Source: Phyllobacteriaceae bacterium | GTDB taxonomy: Bacteria; Pseudomonadota; Alphaproteobacteria; Rhizobiales; Rhizobiaceae | Direction of reading: 5' to 3' | Assembly (NCBI GenBank): GCA_016711085.1 | Contig: JADJTR010000007.1 | Location: forward strand, 135,698 to 199,697 | Length of the DNA stretch: 64,000 nucleotides | Shown: in pieces, positions 51,811-61,861 of the stretch | How positions within the stretch are numbered: position 1 is the stretch's first letter | How the letters are laid out: each line of letters opens with the position of its first letter | Position numbers and translations under genes: made by a program | Notes under the pieces: model-generated | The model's input: only the letters and a program-made list of their open reading frames with translations | What the model was told of the DNA's origin: nothing | The model's database searches: none

Positions 51811-52806
51811 ATGACCGAGACCTTCCGCGCCCTTGTCGTCGATCGCGACGCCGAAAAACGTCAGTTCGTGTCGATCCGGGAATTCACCGACGCCGATCTG
51901 ATGGACGGCGACGTGACGGTCAAGATCGAGGCGACCACCGTCAACTACAAGGACGGATTGGCCATCACCGGCAAAGCGCCTGTGGTGAGGCGGTTTCCGC
52001 TGGTGCCGGGCATCGATTTCGCCGGAACCGTGGCGGGGTCGACTCACCCGGATTGGAAGACAGGCGACAAGGTCGTGCTCAATGGCTGGGGGGTGGGTGA
52101 AACGCATCACGGCGCCTATGCCGGACGCGCCCGCGTCAACGGCGACTGGCTGGTTCCGATGCCCGCCGGCATGACGGCGGAAACGGCTATGGCGGTCGGC
52201 ACCGCCGGCTACACCGCCATGCTGGCGGTGATGGCGCTCGAACGCCACGGCCTGACGCCGGCGGCGGGTCCCGTCGTGGTCACGGGCGCGGCCGGCGGCG
52301 TCGGCTCGGTCGCCATCGCGCTGCTCGCCAAACTCGGCTGGCACGTGATCGCCTCGACCGGGCGGACGCAGGAGGCGGATTATCTCAAGGGCCTCGGCGC
52401 GGCGGAAATCATCGACCGGGTGGAACTGTCGGGGCCGGCCAAGCCGCTTGCCAAAGAACGCTGGGCCGCCGGAGTCGATTCGGTCGGCAGCACGACGCTC
52501 GCCAATGTGTTGTCGATGACGCGCTATGGCGGCGCGATCGCCGCGTGCGGCCTGGCGCAGGGCATGGACCTGCCGGCATCGGTGGCGCCCTTCATCCTGC
52601 GCGGCGTGGCGTTGCTCGGCATCGATTCGGTGATGGCGCCCAAGTCGTTGCGGCTCGAGGCATGGCGGCGCATCGGCCGCGACCTCGACGCTGCAAAGCT
52701 CGCCGGCATTGCCCGGACCATCGCTTTCGACGATATCCAAACGGCAGCCCACGACATCGTCGAGGGCCGGATACGCGGCCGCGTCGTGGTGACGATGCCG
52801 GGGTAA
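51811..52806 (+). CDS. acuI: Acrylyl-CoA reductase (AcuI/YhdH-type quinone oxidoreductase)
   Basis: The 331-residue medium-chain reductase starts MTETFRALVVDRD and has VNYKDGLAITGKAPVVRRFPLVPGIDFAGTV, the loop GWGVGETHHGAYAGRARV typical of AcuI/YhdH, the NADPH fold VVTGAAGGVGSVAIALLAKLGWHVIASTGR and the tail GRVVVTMPG. AcuI reduces acryloyl-CoA with NADPH to propionyl-CoA and detoxifies acrylate. No DMSP gene is nearby, so it likely guards general metabolism. AACGGAGATTG precedes the ATG. Confidence 0.92.
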   Translation: MTETFRALVVDRDAEKRQFVSIREFTDADLMDGDVTVKIEATTVNYKDGLAITGKAPVVRRFPLVPGIDFAGTVAGSTHPDWKTGDKVVLNGWGVGETHHGAYAGRARVNGDWLVPMPAGMTAETAMAVGTAGYTAMLAVMALERHGLTPAAGPVVVTGAAGGVGSVAIALLAKLGWHVIASTGRTQEADYLKGLGAAEIIDRVELSGPAKPLAKERWAAGVDSVGSTTLANVLSMTRYGGAIAACGLAQGMDLPASVAPFILRGVALLGIDSVMAPKSLRLEAWRRIGRDLDAAKLAGIARTIAFDDIQTAAHDIVEGRIRGRVVVTMPG

Positions 52807-52877
52807 ACGAAGCCGGTCGTTAAATTTGTAAGGATCGCCGCCAAGGTTCCGAAAGCGCGCCGTGGCAAAATGGCTGC

Positions 52878-55073
52878 ATGGCGCGGCGAAGAACAAATCC
52901 GGACGGTGTAGCCGAAGGCGCAGGCGCGCCTTTGGCGCCTTGGCGTGCGCCGGCGCGTCTGGCCATGGTTGTCGCCATGCTCGCGGCCTTGACGGCCGTC
53001 CTCGCCTATCTGTCCGGGGCCGCCCGCCTGGTCGTCGCCGGTCTGGCGTTGACCGCCGCCGCCGCGATCCTCGTCGAGCGCGTCGTTTCCTTCGGCCAGT
53101 CCCGGTTCGACCGGCGCATCCGCGACGAAGCGCGCAGTCACCGCGAATCGCTCGAACTCATGGCCGACCGCATGTGGGAACTGGCCGAGAACGAGGAGCG
53201 ATTCCGCGGACTTGTCGATGCGCTCGGGGATATCGTCGTCCACCGCGACCAGCGTGGAACCATTGCCTACGCCAACCGCGCGCTCGCCGACCTCGTCGGC
53301 GTCGATACGCGCCAATTGAAGGGCAGGCGTCTGGAAGACATCGGCTTCGAGACCAGCGCGCTTGACGCTCCGTCGCAAGGCGGCAACCGCGATGTCAAAT
53401 ACAGCGGCCCCGCCGGCGAGCGCTGGTTTTCGTGGGTGGAAATCCAGACCCGCGACGAATCGACCGGCGCCGAACAACGCCGGGCGATCGCCCGCGACAT
53501 CACCGAACGAAAGGCGGGAGAAGCAGCCCTCGTCGCCGCCCGCGAAAAGGCGGAAAACGCCTCCGCCGCCAAATCGCGCTTCCTCGCCACAGTCAGCCAT
53601 GAAATCCGCACTCCGATGAACGGCGTCATGGGCATGGCCAAATTGCTGGCCGACACCGGGTTGTCGCCGGAGCAACAAACCTATGTCGCGGCGATTTCGT
53701 CGTCGGGCGGCGCTTTGCTCGACCTCATCGAGGATCTGCTCGACTTCTCCCGGATCGAGGCAGGCCGTCTCGACCTCGCGGCTTCGCCGATGTCGCCACG
53801 CGGTCTGGCGGAATCGGTCGCCGAGTTGCTGTCGGCGCGCGCCTTCGCCAAGAATATCGGCATTGCCGTCACGGTCGAAAAGGACGTACCCGCAACCATC
53901 ATGGCCGATCCGGGCAAAGCCCGACAGGTGCTGGTCAATATCGTCGGCAATGCCGTCAAGTTCACCGAGGCGGGTGGAGTGGTCATCGACGTTCGCATAG
54001 ATGGCGCCAACTTGTGTTTCGCCGTCAGGGATACCGGCCCCGGCGTCGCCTCCGGCGACCGGGAGCGCATTTTCGCCGATTTCGAGCAGGCCGACGATTC
54101 GACAACGCGGACCCATGGCGGCGTCGGTTTGGGACTCGCCATTTCGCGACGCCTCGCCGCCGCGATGGGCGGCGCAATCGGATTGGAGGACGGCGAGGAC
54201 GGCGGCTCGACCTTCGTTTTCCGGCTGCCGGTGGACACGGCCAGCGCCGCCGAGACAATCGACGCCACCCTCGCCGGAAGGCGGGTGCTGGTGATCTTGC
54301 CGGAGCGGGTGGAGGCGGAGGCGATCGTGGCGTCCATTCGAACGCTCGGCGGCGGGGCTCGCGCCGTCGCCGATCCTGGCGAAGCGCTCGATCTCCTGAC
54401 GGACGGACCCAGCTTCGACACTGTCCTGGCGGGCGCAACGCTCGAGGACGGCGAACCGGGCGTTTTGGCGACCTTGCGCCAGGCTTCCCCTGCGCTGCGC
54501 GGCCTGGCGCTTTTGACGCCCGGGCAACGCGGGCGGATGACTTTGCTGGCCGGACGCGGTTATGAGGGATACCTCGTTCGACCCGTCCGACTGGCGACCC
54601 TGTCGCGTTTGGCCTGCGGCCTGGCGCGAACCCCCGTCATGCGTCCATCGCTTCGCTCGCCCCTTGGCAGCGGCGGCGCGCTACGACTCCTGGTGGCCGA
54701 GGACAATCCCGTCAATGCACTCATGGTTCGCGCCGCCTTGGAAAAAGCCGGCCATCGTGTGGACGTGGTCGGCGACGGAAGGGCGGCGGTGGCGGCGGCG
54801 GGAGTCCAGCTGTTCGACGCCATATTGATGGACCTGCACATGCCCGTGATGGACGGTCTGGACGCCATCGATCGGATCCGCTCCGGCGAGGAAGGGCGCG
54901 GCGAACGCCCGGCGCCTATCCTGGTGCTGACCGCCGATGGTCAGGAGTCAACCCGCGCGGAGGCCTTGGCGCACGGCGCCAATGGCGTGATCGTCAAGCC
55001 GCTCGACCCGCAGGCGTTGATTGCAACGGTCGAATCCTTCGCCGCCGAACGGGCGCAGGTCACGGCGGCATGA
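52878..55073 (+). CDS. Hybrid sensor histidine kinase with PAS, degenerate receiver and true receiver
   Basis: The 731-residue protein has two membrane helices (about 27-46 and 50-67), a PAS domain (about 105-215; RFRGLVDALGDIVVHRDQRGTIAYANRALADLVG), an H-box FLATVSHEIRTPMNGVMG (about residue 240), an HATPase domain (AVKFTEAGG, RDTGPGVA, GVGLGLAISRRLA) and a C-terminal receiver (LLVAEDNPVNALM; Asp in ILMDLHMPVMDG near 662; Lys in VKPLDPQ). Between them (about 470-590) lies a receiver-like region (RRVLVILPERVEAEAIV to GYLVRPVRLATLS) without the acceptor Asp. No histidine phosphotransfer domain is present, so a separate partner is needed. Confidence 0.9.
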   Translation: MARRRTNPDGVAEGAGAPLAPWRAPARLAMVVAMLAALTAVLAYLSGAARLVVAGLALTAAAAILVERVVSFGQSRFDRRIRDEARSHRESLELMADRMWELAENEERFRGLVDALGDIVVHRDQRGTIAYANRALADLVGVDTRQLKGRRLEDIGFETSALDAPSQGGNRDVKYSGPAGERWFSWVEIQTRDESTGAEQRRAIARDITERKAGEAALVAAREKAENASAAKSRFLATVSHEIRTPMNGVMGMAKLLADTGLSPEQQTYVAAISSSGGALLDLIEDLLDFSRIEAGRLDLAASPMSPRGLAESVAELLSARAFAKNIGIAVTVEKDVPATIMADPGKARQVLVNIVGNAVKFTEAGGVVIDVRIDGANLCFAVRDTGPGVASGDRERIFADFEQADDSTTRTHGGVGLGLAISRRLAAAMGGAIGLEDGEDGGSTFVFRLPVDTASAAETIDATLAGRRVLVILPERVEAEAIVASIRTLGGGARAVADPGEALDLLTDGPSFDTVLAGATLEDGEPGVLATLRQASPALRGLALLTPGQRGRMTLLAGRGYEGYLVRPVRLATLSRLACGLARTPVMRPSLRSPLGSGGALRLLVAEDNPVNALMVRAALEKAGHRVDVVGDGRAAVAAAGVQLFDAILMDLHMPVMDGLDAIDRIRSGEEGRGERPAPILVLTADGQESTRAEALAHGANGVIVKPLDPQALIATVESFAAERAQVTAA

Positions 55074-55076
55074 CGG

Positions 55077-55628
55077 CTATCGCGGGGCGCGCTTGGCGAG
55101 AATGCGCTGCAGCGTGCGACGATGCATGTTCAGCCGCCGGGCCGTTTCGGAGACATTGCGGTCGCACATTTCGTAGACGCGCTGGATGTGCTCCCAACGC
55201 ACGCGGTCGGCCGACATCGGATTTTCGGGCGGCGGCATGACCGCCGCTCCCCGGGAGAGAAGGGCGGCGGTGACATCGTCGGCATCGGCCGGCTTGGCGA
55301 GGTAATCGACGGCGCCGAGTTTGACCGCGGTGACCGCGGTGGCGATATTGCCGTAGCCGGTGAGAATGACGACGCGGGCGTCGGCGCGCTTTTCGCGGAT
55401 CGCCGAAACGACGTCGAGACCATTGCCGTCGCCAAGCCGCATGTCGACCACCGCGTAGGCGGGGGGCGCCGCGCGGACGGCGGCGAGCGCCTCGGCGACG
55501 GTATCGGCGGAGGTCACCACGAATCCGCGCGTTTCCATGGCGCGCGCCAAGCGGGTCAGAAAGGGTTTGTCGTCGTCGACCAGCAACAGGGTGCGGTCGC
55601 CCTCGATCATTCCGGCATCCACGACCAT
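55077..55628 (-). CDS. regA: RegA/ActR/PrrA redox response regulator
   Basis: I use ATG 55628 (MVVDAGMIEGDRTLLLVDDDKPF), preceded by GGGGGAG; this gives 183 residues, the usual RegA length. The receiver has Asp in AVVDMRLGDGNGLD (about residue 63) and Lys in YLAKPADADD. The C-terminal Fis-like helix-turn-helix (VYEMCDRNVSETARRLNMHRRTLQRILAKRAPR) is almost invariant in RegA. It controls respiration, carbon and nitrogen fixation genes in response to redox state. It starts 46 nt after the regB stop. Confidence 0.95.
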   Translation of the reverse strand: MVVDAGMIEGDRTLLLVDDDKPFLTRLARAMETRGFVVTSADTVAEALAAVRAAPPAYAVVDMRLGDGNGLDVVSAIREKRADARVVILTGYGNIATAVTAVKLGAVDYLAKPADADDVTAALLSRGAAVMPPPENPMSADRVRWEHIQRVYEMCDRNVSETARRLNMHRRTLQRILAKRAPR

Positions 55629-55674
55629 GTCCTGAACTCCCCCTGGGTCGGGCGCGCGTCTTGCGCCCTGCTGG

Positions 55675-57025
55675 TCAAATAGTCGAATTCGCCGTCTTTT
55701 CCAATGGGCGGCGGACAGCCGGCGAACTGGCGGCGCGGGCGAAAGCCGTGCGCGGCCAAACCACGGTGACAATCGCGCCCCGCCCGGCCTCGCGCGCATT
55801 GGAAAATGTCACGCTGGCGCCGGAGCGTTCGATCAAGGTGCGGGCGATGAAAACCCCGAGGCCGAGGCCGCCGCCGCCGTCGGCGCGGCCGGACCGGGTC
55901 GTCGCATAGGGCTCGCCGATGCGATCGAGCATGTCGGGGGCAATGCCCGGACCATCGTCGGCGATGACGATGCGGACCTCATCGACGCTCCAGCCGGTGG
56001 TCACGGTCACTTCCGAACGGGCAAAATCGACAGCATTCTCGATGATGTTGCCGAGGCCGTAGATGACGCCGGGATCGCGCCGCATCACCGGCTCCGGCCC
56101 GACGAGATAGCTTTGCTCGAGACGAATGACGACGCCGAAATCGCGATGCGGCGCGGTCACCTCCTCGATCAGAGTCGACAGCGCCTGGCGGACGATCATG
56201 TCGGCGTCCTCCGACGACAATGTCGTCAGGCGTTTGAGAATGCCCCGGCAGCGTTCGCTCTGCGAGCGCAACAATGCCACGTCTTCGGCAAATCGCTGGT
56301 CATGCGCCAGCGTCTTTTCCATTTCCTTCGCCACGAGGGCGATGGTGGCGAGCGGCGTGCCGAGTTCATGGGCCGCGGCAGCGGCAAGGCCATCGAGCGC
56401 CGTCAGGTGCATTTCGCGTTGCAGCACCAGTTCGGTGGCCGACAAGGCGTCGGCGAGTTGGCGCGCCTCCTCGGCGACGCGCCATGCGTAGACGCCGGCG
56501 AAGACGATGGCCGCGACCACGGCGACCCAGACGCCGGCGACATAGACATGCGGCAGGGTCAGGGCCGATCCGGGTTGCCAGGGCAGAGGCAAATGGGCGA
56601 AACCGAGCACCGTCGCCGCCGTCACGACGATTACGCCCAGGGGCAAAAGTGAAGCGCAGCGGCAAAGACGTCGCCGACACGATCACCGGAATGATCAGGA
56701 GGATCGAAAACGGATTGGCGAGCCCTCCGGTCAGGAACAAGAGGCCCGCCAATTGGAGCGCATCGAAAGCGAGAAGCCCGAAGGCGGGGGGCGGCTCCAG
56801 CCGGAAATTGGCCGGGAATCGCAGCGCGAGAAACAGGTTCAGCCAGGCCGAACAGGCAATCAGCGCGAGGCAGAAGCTGACGTCGAGAGGAAAGCCGAAG
56901 CCGAAATTGACGATGGCGATCGCCGCGCTCTGGCCGATAACGGCGAGCCAGCGCAGGCGAATCAGCGTCGTCAGACGCAATCGCCCCGGACGGTGCAAGT
57001 CGTGAAGTGCGGCGGCTTCGACCAT
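55675..57025 (-). pseudogene. regB: RegB/ActS/PrrB redox sensor kinase with a 1-nt insertion (probable sequence error)
   Basis: The first frame starts MVEAAALHDLHRPGRLRLTTLIRLRWLAVIGQ and holds the membrane part with the quinone-binding FLTGGLANPFSILLIIPV. At a GGGG run (56640-56643, CCCC in the gene) the frame shifts by one; the rest (MPLGVIVVTAATVL, H-box ALDGLAAAAAHELGTPLATI, the redox Cys in SQSERCRGIL, DDGPGIA, GLGLGVFIA) lies one frame over to 55675. Removing one base gives about 449 residues with a continuous TFALGVIVV. RegB phosphorylates RegA when the quinone pool is reduced. Homopolymer site favours a base-calling error. Confidence 0.9.
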
Positions 57026-57065
57026 GCCCTCTTATGGACCTGCGCGCCACGCGCGCCAAGACCCG

Positions 57066-59525
57066 TCAGGTTCCGCGCGGTTTGGCGCGGCTTGTGGCTT
57101 GCGCCTCCAGCGGATTTTCCGGCCAGACGTGGCGTGGATAGCGGCCCCGCATGTCGGCGCGCACGTCGGCCCAGGAGCCCCGCCAGAATCCGGGGAGATC
57201 GCGCGTGGTCTGGATCGGGCGATGGGCCGGAGACAGGAGTTCGAGCGTTAGCGGAACGGTCCCGCCGGCGATTGCCGGGTGAGCGCCCAGACCGAAGAGC
57301 TCCTGCACGCGGATGGCCAGCACCGGCGTTTCTCCGTCATAGCGGATCGGCACATGGCTGCCCGTGGGCGCGCTGAAATGGGTCGGCGCCAATTGATCGA
57401 CCCGGCGCGCCAGATCATGCGGCGCCAAGGCCATCAGGCCGGAGCGCAGCGCCGCCGGAGCGATCCGGTCCGGACGGGCTTGCCCGGCGAGGAACGGCGC
57501 CAGCCAGTCTTCGAGGCGAGCAATCAACGCGTTGTCGTCCATCGCCGGCCATGGATCGCCAAGACCGCGGTGCAGCCAATCGAGGCGATGGCGCAGCGTC
57601 GTCGCCTCCTTGTCCCACGGCAGGATCGACAGGCCGTGGCCGCGCACCGCGTCGAGCAACGCCACATCTGCTTCGGCGCCGGACGGCGCCGGAAGATTGC
57701 TTTCCGTCAGCACGATGGCGCCGATCCGCTCCACGGCGACGCGCCGAATAGCGCCACGCTCCGCATCGAATCGGGTTTCGACCGTTTGCGTGACACGCCC
57801 GCCCAGTCGTTCGCGCAAATCCGACTCTTCGATCGCGGCGGCAGCGGTGATGCGGGCGTTCTGCGCCTTGCCCTGCAAATCGGCGACCACCAGAAACGGC
57901 TCGGCGGCCAGACGCTCGACGGCGTCGAGCATCGCGCCACGACCATTGGCGAGAAGGTAGCGCCCCGGTTCGCCGCGCGCCTTGGCCACCCGGTCGGGCC
58001 AGGCGTCGAGAAGCAGCCGGCCTGCCGGCGGCCGCAATTCGCCTTTGCCGCCCGCCTGCGAGGCGATGCCGCGCGCCAACGAACGGGCGCTGGCGGCGCG
58101 ATCGCCACGTTCGGCGCGAAAGGCGTCGAGCCGCCGGTCGAGATCGGGCGAAAGGCCGCCTAGACCGCGTTCGGTCAACAGCACCGCCAATTCGGCCGCG
58201 GCCAAACCCTCGCCGCGCGCGGTCGCCAGCGCCACCATGTGGGCAAATCGGACCGGCAAGGCGAGTTTGCGCATTGCCGCGCCGGTTTGGGTCATGCGGC
58301 CGGCGGCGTCGACGGCGCCGAGACCGGCGAGGAGAGCGCGCGCCTCGGCAAGCGCCGGGGCTGGAGGGGAATCGAGAAAGCTCAATGTTGCGGGATCGGC
58401 AACGCCGAAGGCGGCGCAATCGAGGACGAGGCCGGCGAGATCGGCCTCCAGGATCTCGGGCGTGGAGAAAGGCTGCAACGCCGCCGTCTGCCCCGCTCCC
58501 CACAAGCGGATCGCCACGCCGGGCGCGGTGCGACCGGCGCGGCCCGCCCGCTGCTCGGCCGACGCCCGCGACAGGCGCACGGTCTCCAGCCGCGTGACGC
58601 CGGTGTCGGGCTCGTATTTCGGTACGCGCGACAATCCGGAATCGACGACAACGCGCACCCCGTCGATGGTGATCGAGGTTTCGGCGATGGCGGTCGCCAG
58701 AACGACCTTGCGTCGCCCGATCTCCGCCGGCCGGATGGCGCGATCCTGCGCCGCGCCCTCCAGGCCGCCATGGAGTTGAAAAATGTCGACGTCGGCCGCC
58801 AGCCGGCCCTCAAGCCGTTCGGCGACCCGGCCGATTTCACGCTGCCCCGGCAGGAAGGCGAGGATCGATCCCGCCTCGGCGGCGAGCGCGTCGCGGATCG
58901 CGGCGGCGACTGCGTCCTCGATGGCGATCCCGGCGACGCGGTCGCGGTGCCTGATCTCCACGGGAAACGCTTTGCCCTGCGACTGGATGAGCGGCGCATC
59001 GCCGATCAGCGCGGCGAGACGCGCACCGTCGATGGTCGCCGACATGACCAGAACGCGCAGATCCGGGCGCAGACCGCCGCGGATGTCGAGGGCGAGCGCC
59101 AGACCGAAATCGCCATCGAGCGAGCGCTCATGCGCCTCATCGAACAAAACAGCGCCGATGCCCGACAATTCCGGATCGTCGACGGCCATGCGGGCGAAGA
59201 CGCCTTCGGTGACGACGAGGATGCGGGTCCGGTCCGAGATTCTGCGGTCCATGCGCATGGCGTAGCCGACCGTGCCGCCGACTTCCTCGCCGAGCAAAGC
59301 GGCCATGCGCCGCGCGGCGGCGCGCGCGGCGAGACGGCGCGGTTCGAGAAGGACGATCCTGCGCCCGCCGAGCCAGCCGGCGTCAAGAAGCGCCAAAGGG
59401 ACAATCGTCGTCTTGCCCGCTCCGGGCGGGGCGACGAGCACGGCCGCGCCTCCGGCGCCGAGCGCGGCGGCAAGCGGGCCGAGCGCTTCGCCGACGGGAA
59501 GATCGGGCAGCGGCAACCGGCTCAT
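57066..59525 (-). CDS. hrpB: ATP-dependent RNA helicase HrpB
   Basis: The 819-residue protein has DEAH helicase motifs: Walker A APPGAGKTT (about 36-44), motif Ia LLEPRRLAARAAARR, DEAH in VLFDEAHERSLDGDF, motif III VMSATIDGARLAAL and VI QRAGRAGRTAPG. The family-specific C-terminal HrpB region (VPIRYDGETPVLAIRVQELFGL, HRPIQTTRDLPGFWRGSWADVRADMRGRYPRHVWPE) completes it. Molecular role is unclear in most bacteria. It overlaps ynjD by 4 nt upstream and ends 40 nt before regB. Confidence 0.95.
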   Translation of the reverse strand: MSRLPLPDLPVGEALGPLAAALGAGGAAVLVAPPGAGKTTIVPLALLDAGWLGGRRIVLLEPRRLAARAAARRMAALLGEEVGGTVGYAMRMDRRISDRTRILVVTEGVFARMAVDDPELSGIGAVLFDEAHERSLDGDFGLALALDIRGGLRPDLRVLVMSATIDGARLAALIGDAPLIQSQGKAFPVEIRHRDRVAGIAIEDAVAAAIRDALAAEAGSILAFLPGQREIGRVAERLEGRLAADVDIFQLHGGLEGAAQDRAIRPAEIGRRKVVLATAIAETSITIDGVRVVVDSGLSRVPKYEPDTGVTRLETVRLSRASAEQRAGRAGRTAPGVAIRLWGAGQTAALQPFSTPEILEADLAGLVLDCAAFGVADPATLSFLDSPPAPALAEARALLAGLGAVDAAGRMTQTGAAMRKLALPVRFAHMVALATARGEGLAAAELAVLLTERGLGGLSPDLDRRLDAFRAERGDRAASARSLARGIASQAGGKGELRPPAGRLLLDAWPDRVAKARGEPGRYLLANGRGAMLDAVERLAAEPFLVVADLQGKAQNARITAAAAIEESDLRERLGGRVTQTVETRFDAERGAIRRVAVERIGAIVLTESNLPAPSGAEADVALLDAVRGHGLSILPWDKEATTLRHRLDWLHRGLGDPWPAMDDNALIARLEDWLAPFLAGQARPDRIAPAALRSGLMALAPHDLARRVDQLAPTHFSAPTGSHVPIRYDGETPVLAIRVQELFGLGAHPAIAGGTVPLTLELLSPAHRPIQTTRDLPGFWRGSWADVRADMRGRYPRHVWPENPLEAQATSRAKPRGT

Positions 59526-60154
59526 GCGCTGATCCGGATCACCGGACCGCCGGCGGCGGCGGCGTCCGCCTCGTCATGGGTGACCAGGAGGGCCGGCAGG
59601 CGGCGCGCGCGGACGGCGGCGAACACCAGATCGCGGGTGCGGCCGCGCAAATCGGCGTCGAGGCGCGAAAACGGCTCGTCCAGCAACAGCATCGACGGGT
59701 GCGAGGCGAGAACGCGGGCGAGCGCCACGCGGGCCTTCTGGCCGCCGGAGAGCGTGGCGGGGTCGCGGCTGTAAAACCCGGCCAGGCCGACATCGGCCAG
59801 CGCCGCCTCGGCCAGGGACCGACGCCTTGCGCGGCCGCGTTCGGCCGCGGGAATCGCGAAAAGGATATTGCCGCCGACCGACATGTGCGGAAACAGCAGC
59901 GCGTCCTGAAACAGGATGCCGGCATGGCGCTCCTGCGGCGGCAGACCGGTCAGGTCGCGACCGGCGCAGACAATGCGGCCCGAGGCGCGGAAGGCGGGAT
60001 CGATAGAACCGGCGACGAACGACAGCAAGGTCGACTTTCCGGAACCGGACGGGCCCATGATCGTCAGCACCTCGCCCGGCGCAATGGCGCAATCGACCTC
60101 CAGCAAGTCATGGTCGCCCAGCGCAATCGTCACCTTGTCGAGGCGCAGCCCCAT
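59522..60154 (-). CDS. ynjD: YnjD-type ABC importer ATP-binding protein
   Basis: The 210-residue protein starts MGLRLDKVTIALGDHDLLEVDCAIAPG and has Walker A GPSGSGKST (about 35-43), a Q-loop GILFQDALLFPHMSVGGNI, signature LSGGQKARVALARVLA, Walker B SMLLLDEPFSRLD and the switch His in VTHDEADA. It belongs with the YnjC permease 20 nt upstream and YnjB. ThiQ is a close family relative, so a thiamine-related or other small organic substrate is possible. The stop overlaps the hrpB start. Confidence 0.88.
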   Translation of the reverse strand: MGLRLDKVTIALGDHDLLEVDCAIAPGEVLTIMGPSGSGKSTLLSFVAGSIDPAFRASGRIVCAGRDLTGLPPQERHAGILFQDALLFPHMSVGGNILFAIPAAERGRARRRSLAEAALADVGLAGFYSRDPATLSGGQKARVALARVLASHPSMLLLDEPFSRLDADLRGRTRDLVFAAVRARRLPALLVTHDEADAAAAGGPVIRISA

Positions 60155-60174
60155 GTTTTCCACCTGTCGGACCC

Positions 60175-61851
60175 TCAGGTTCGCCCCGGTCCGCCGCGAT
60201 ATACGAGACGGGACAGCATGGCGGCAATGACGAATCCGGCCGCCGGCAGGGTGGCTTGCATGAGCGCCCAGACACCGATGACGCGCCGGTTGCCTCCGGC
60301 GGCGAGCGCCACCGCTTCGGTCGTCACGGTCGGCAAGCGGCCCGCGCCAATCAGGAGAGTGGGAAGATAGAGGCCTATCGAGACGGCAAACCCGACAGCG
60401 GCGGCGGTGGCCAGCGCCGGCGCGAGCATCGGCAGTTTCACGGTCAGCAGCATGCGCGTCCGCGACCGGCCGAGGCCGAAGGCGACCGCTTCGTATCGAC
60501 GATCGAAGGCGCGCCAGGGGTCGGACAGCGAAAGGAACACGTAGGGCAGGACGAAAACGAGATGAACCGCGACAAGCAGCGGCGCCGACGGCGTCAGCCC
60601 GGCGGCGAGGATCGCCGTCTGGAGGCCGAACAGGAAGGCGATCTGCGGCACGAGGAGGGGCAGGTAAATGAGCAAGCGGGCGCGGCGACCCATAGGTGCG
60701 CCGGTTTCGTCTTCGCGCATGAGCGCAGGAACGGCGAGCGCCAGCGCCGCCGCGGTCGCCGCCGCGCCGACGCCAATCGAGCGGAGAAGCGGATCGGCGA
60801 GACGCGGCAACACATCGCTCCACCCCGCCAGGGTGAAGCGGTCCGGAAGCGAATCGGGAAACTGCCACAATCCGGCGACCGACCACAGCGCCAACACGAA
60901 GAGCCCGGCGAAAACGGTTGCCGCGAACGCCGCCATCGTCGCCACGCCGATCAGGCGCAGCGCCGCATCCCGGCGCAAGCGGAAGCCGGAGCCGCACAGG
61001 GCGCGGGCGACCGCGCCGGCGAGGCGTTCGAGGCCGATCCAGGCGAAAATGGCGAAGGCCGAGACGCCGAGTTGCAGCAGCGCGCCGGCCGACGCCTTGA
61101 AACGCATGGCGAGATCGGGGTCGTTCATCCATTGCACGAGGCGGACGGCGAGAGGCGGCGGGGTGGTCGGTCCGAGGATGACGGCGACATCGACCACCGA
61201 AGTGGAAAAGGCGATGACCGCGAAGACCGGCAGGCGGATTTGGCGGTAGAGCGACGGCCAGACGGTGTGGAGAAATCCGGCGACGCGGCCATAGCCAAGC
61301 GCCGCGGCAAGCAGGCGGGACGGCCCTGCGGGCGTTTGCGGCAAGGCGGCAAGCGTCATCAGGAACAGGAACGGCGTTTCCTTGACCGCCAGGCCGGCGA
61401 TGAGCGCCAGACCCATCGGATCATTGACGATCAACACATCCGGCGGCGCCAGCCAACCGGTCAGTTCCGGCGAGACAAGGCGGGCGAGAAACCCCGAAGG
61501 CGCGACCAGAAAGGCAAAACCGAAGGCGGCGGCGGCATGGGGCACGGCCAAAAGCGGCGAAAGACCGCGCCGCAGGCGCTGGAAGACCGGCTCGTCGATC
61601 CAGCCGGCGACGAAAAGCATGACGGCCCCAAGCGCCAGCATTGTCGACGCCAGGCCGGCGCCAAGTCCCGAGACCAGCGAACGCGCCAAACCGGGCTCGG
61701 CCAGCAGGGTGTAAAAGGGATCGACCGACAAGGTCGAATGGCCGAGCGCCGGAAGAAATCCGAAAGCCGGCAATAGCGTACCGGCAATTCCGGCGACGAT
61801 CGGGCCGGCCAGCAACGCCATCGCGAGCGGCGGGCCCAACCGCGCGATCAT
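60175..61851 (-). CDS. ynjC: YnjC-type ABC importer permease (fused double domain)
   Basis: The 558-residue protein has about 12 membrane helices in two homologous halves, each with a permease EAA-like loop (first near AAALGYGRVAGFLHTVWPSL, second near AVAFGLGRSRTRMLLTVKLPML). This fused layout is seen in YnjC and in FbpB or ThiP-type iron and thiamine importers. It sits between ynjB and ynjD. It contributes the whole channel as a single chain. Confidence 0.9.
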   Translation of the reverse strand: MIARLGPPLAMALLAGPIVAGIAGTLLPAFGFLPALGHSTLSVDPFYTLLAEPGLARSLVSGLGAGLASTMLALGAVMLFVAGWIDEPVFQRLRRGLSPLLAVPHAAAAFGFAFLVAPSGFLARLVSPELTGWLAPPDVLIVNDPMGLALIAGLAVKETPFLFLMTLAALPQTPAGPSRLLAAALGYGRVAGFLHTVWPSLYRQIRLPVFAVIAFSTSVVDVAVILGPTTPPPLAVRLVQWMNDPDLAMRFKASAGALLQLGVSAFAIFAWIGLERLAGAVARALCGSGFRLRRDAALRLIGVATMAAFAATVFAGLFVLALWSVAGLWQFPDSLPDRFTLAGWSDVLPRLADPLLRSIGVGAAATAAALALAVPALMREDETGAPMGRRARLLIYLPLLVPQIAFLFGLQTAILAAGLTPSAPLLVAVHLVFVLPYVFLSLSDPWRAFDRRYEAVAFGLGRSRTRMLLTVKLPMLAPALATAAAVGFAVSIGLYLPTLLIGAGRLPTVTTEAVALAAGGNRRVIGVWALMQATLPAAGFVIAAMLSRLVYRGGPGRT

Positions 61852-61861
61852 GGCGGCCCGA

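Noticed and set aside
58239..59774. 511-codon open frame antisense to hrpB
   Set aside because: Shadow of hrpB codon bias; rich in Arg, Gly and Ala with no domain or ribosome site.
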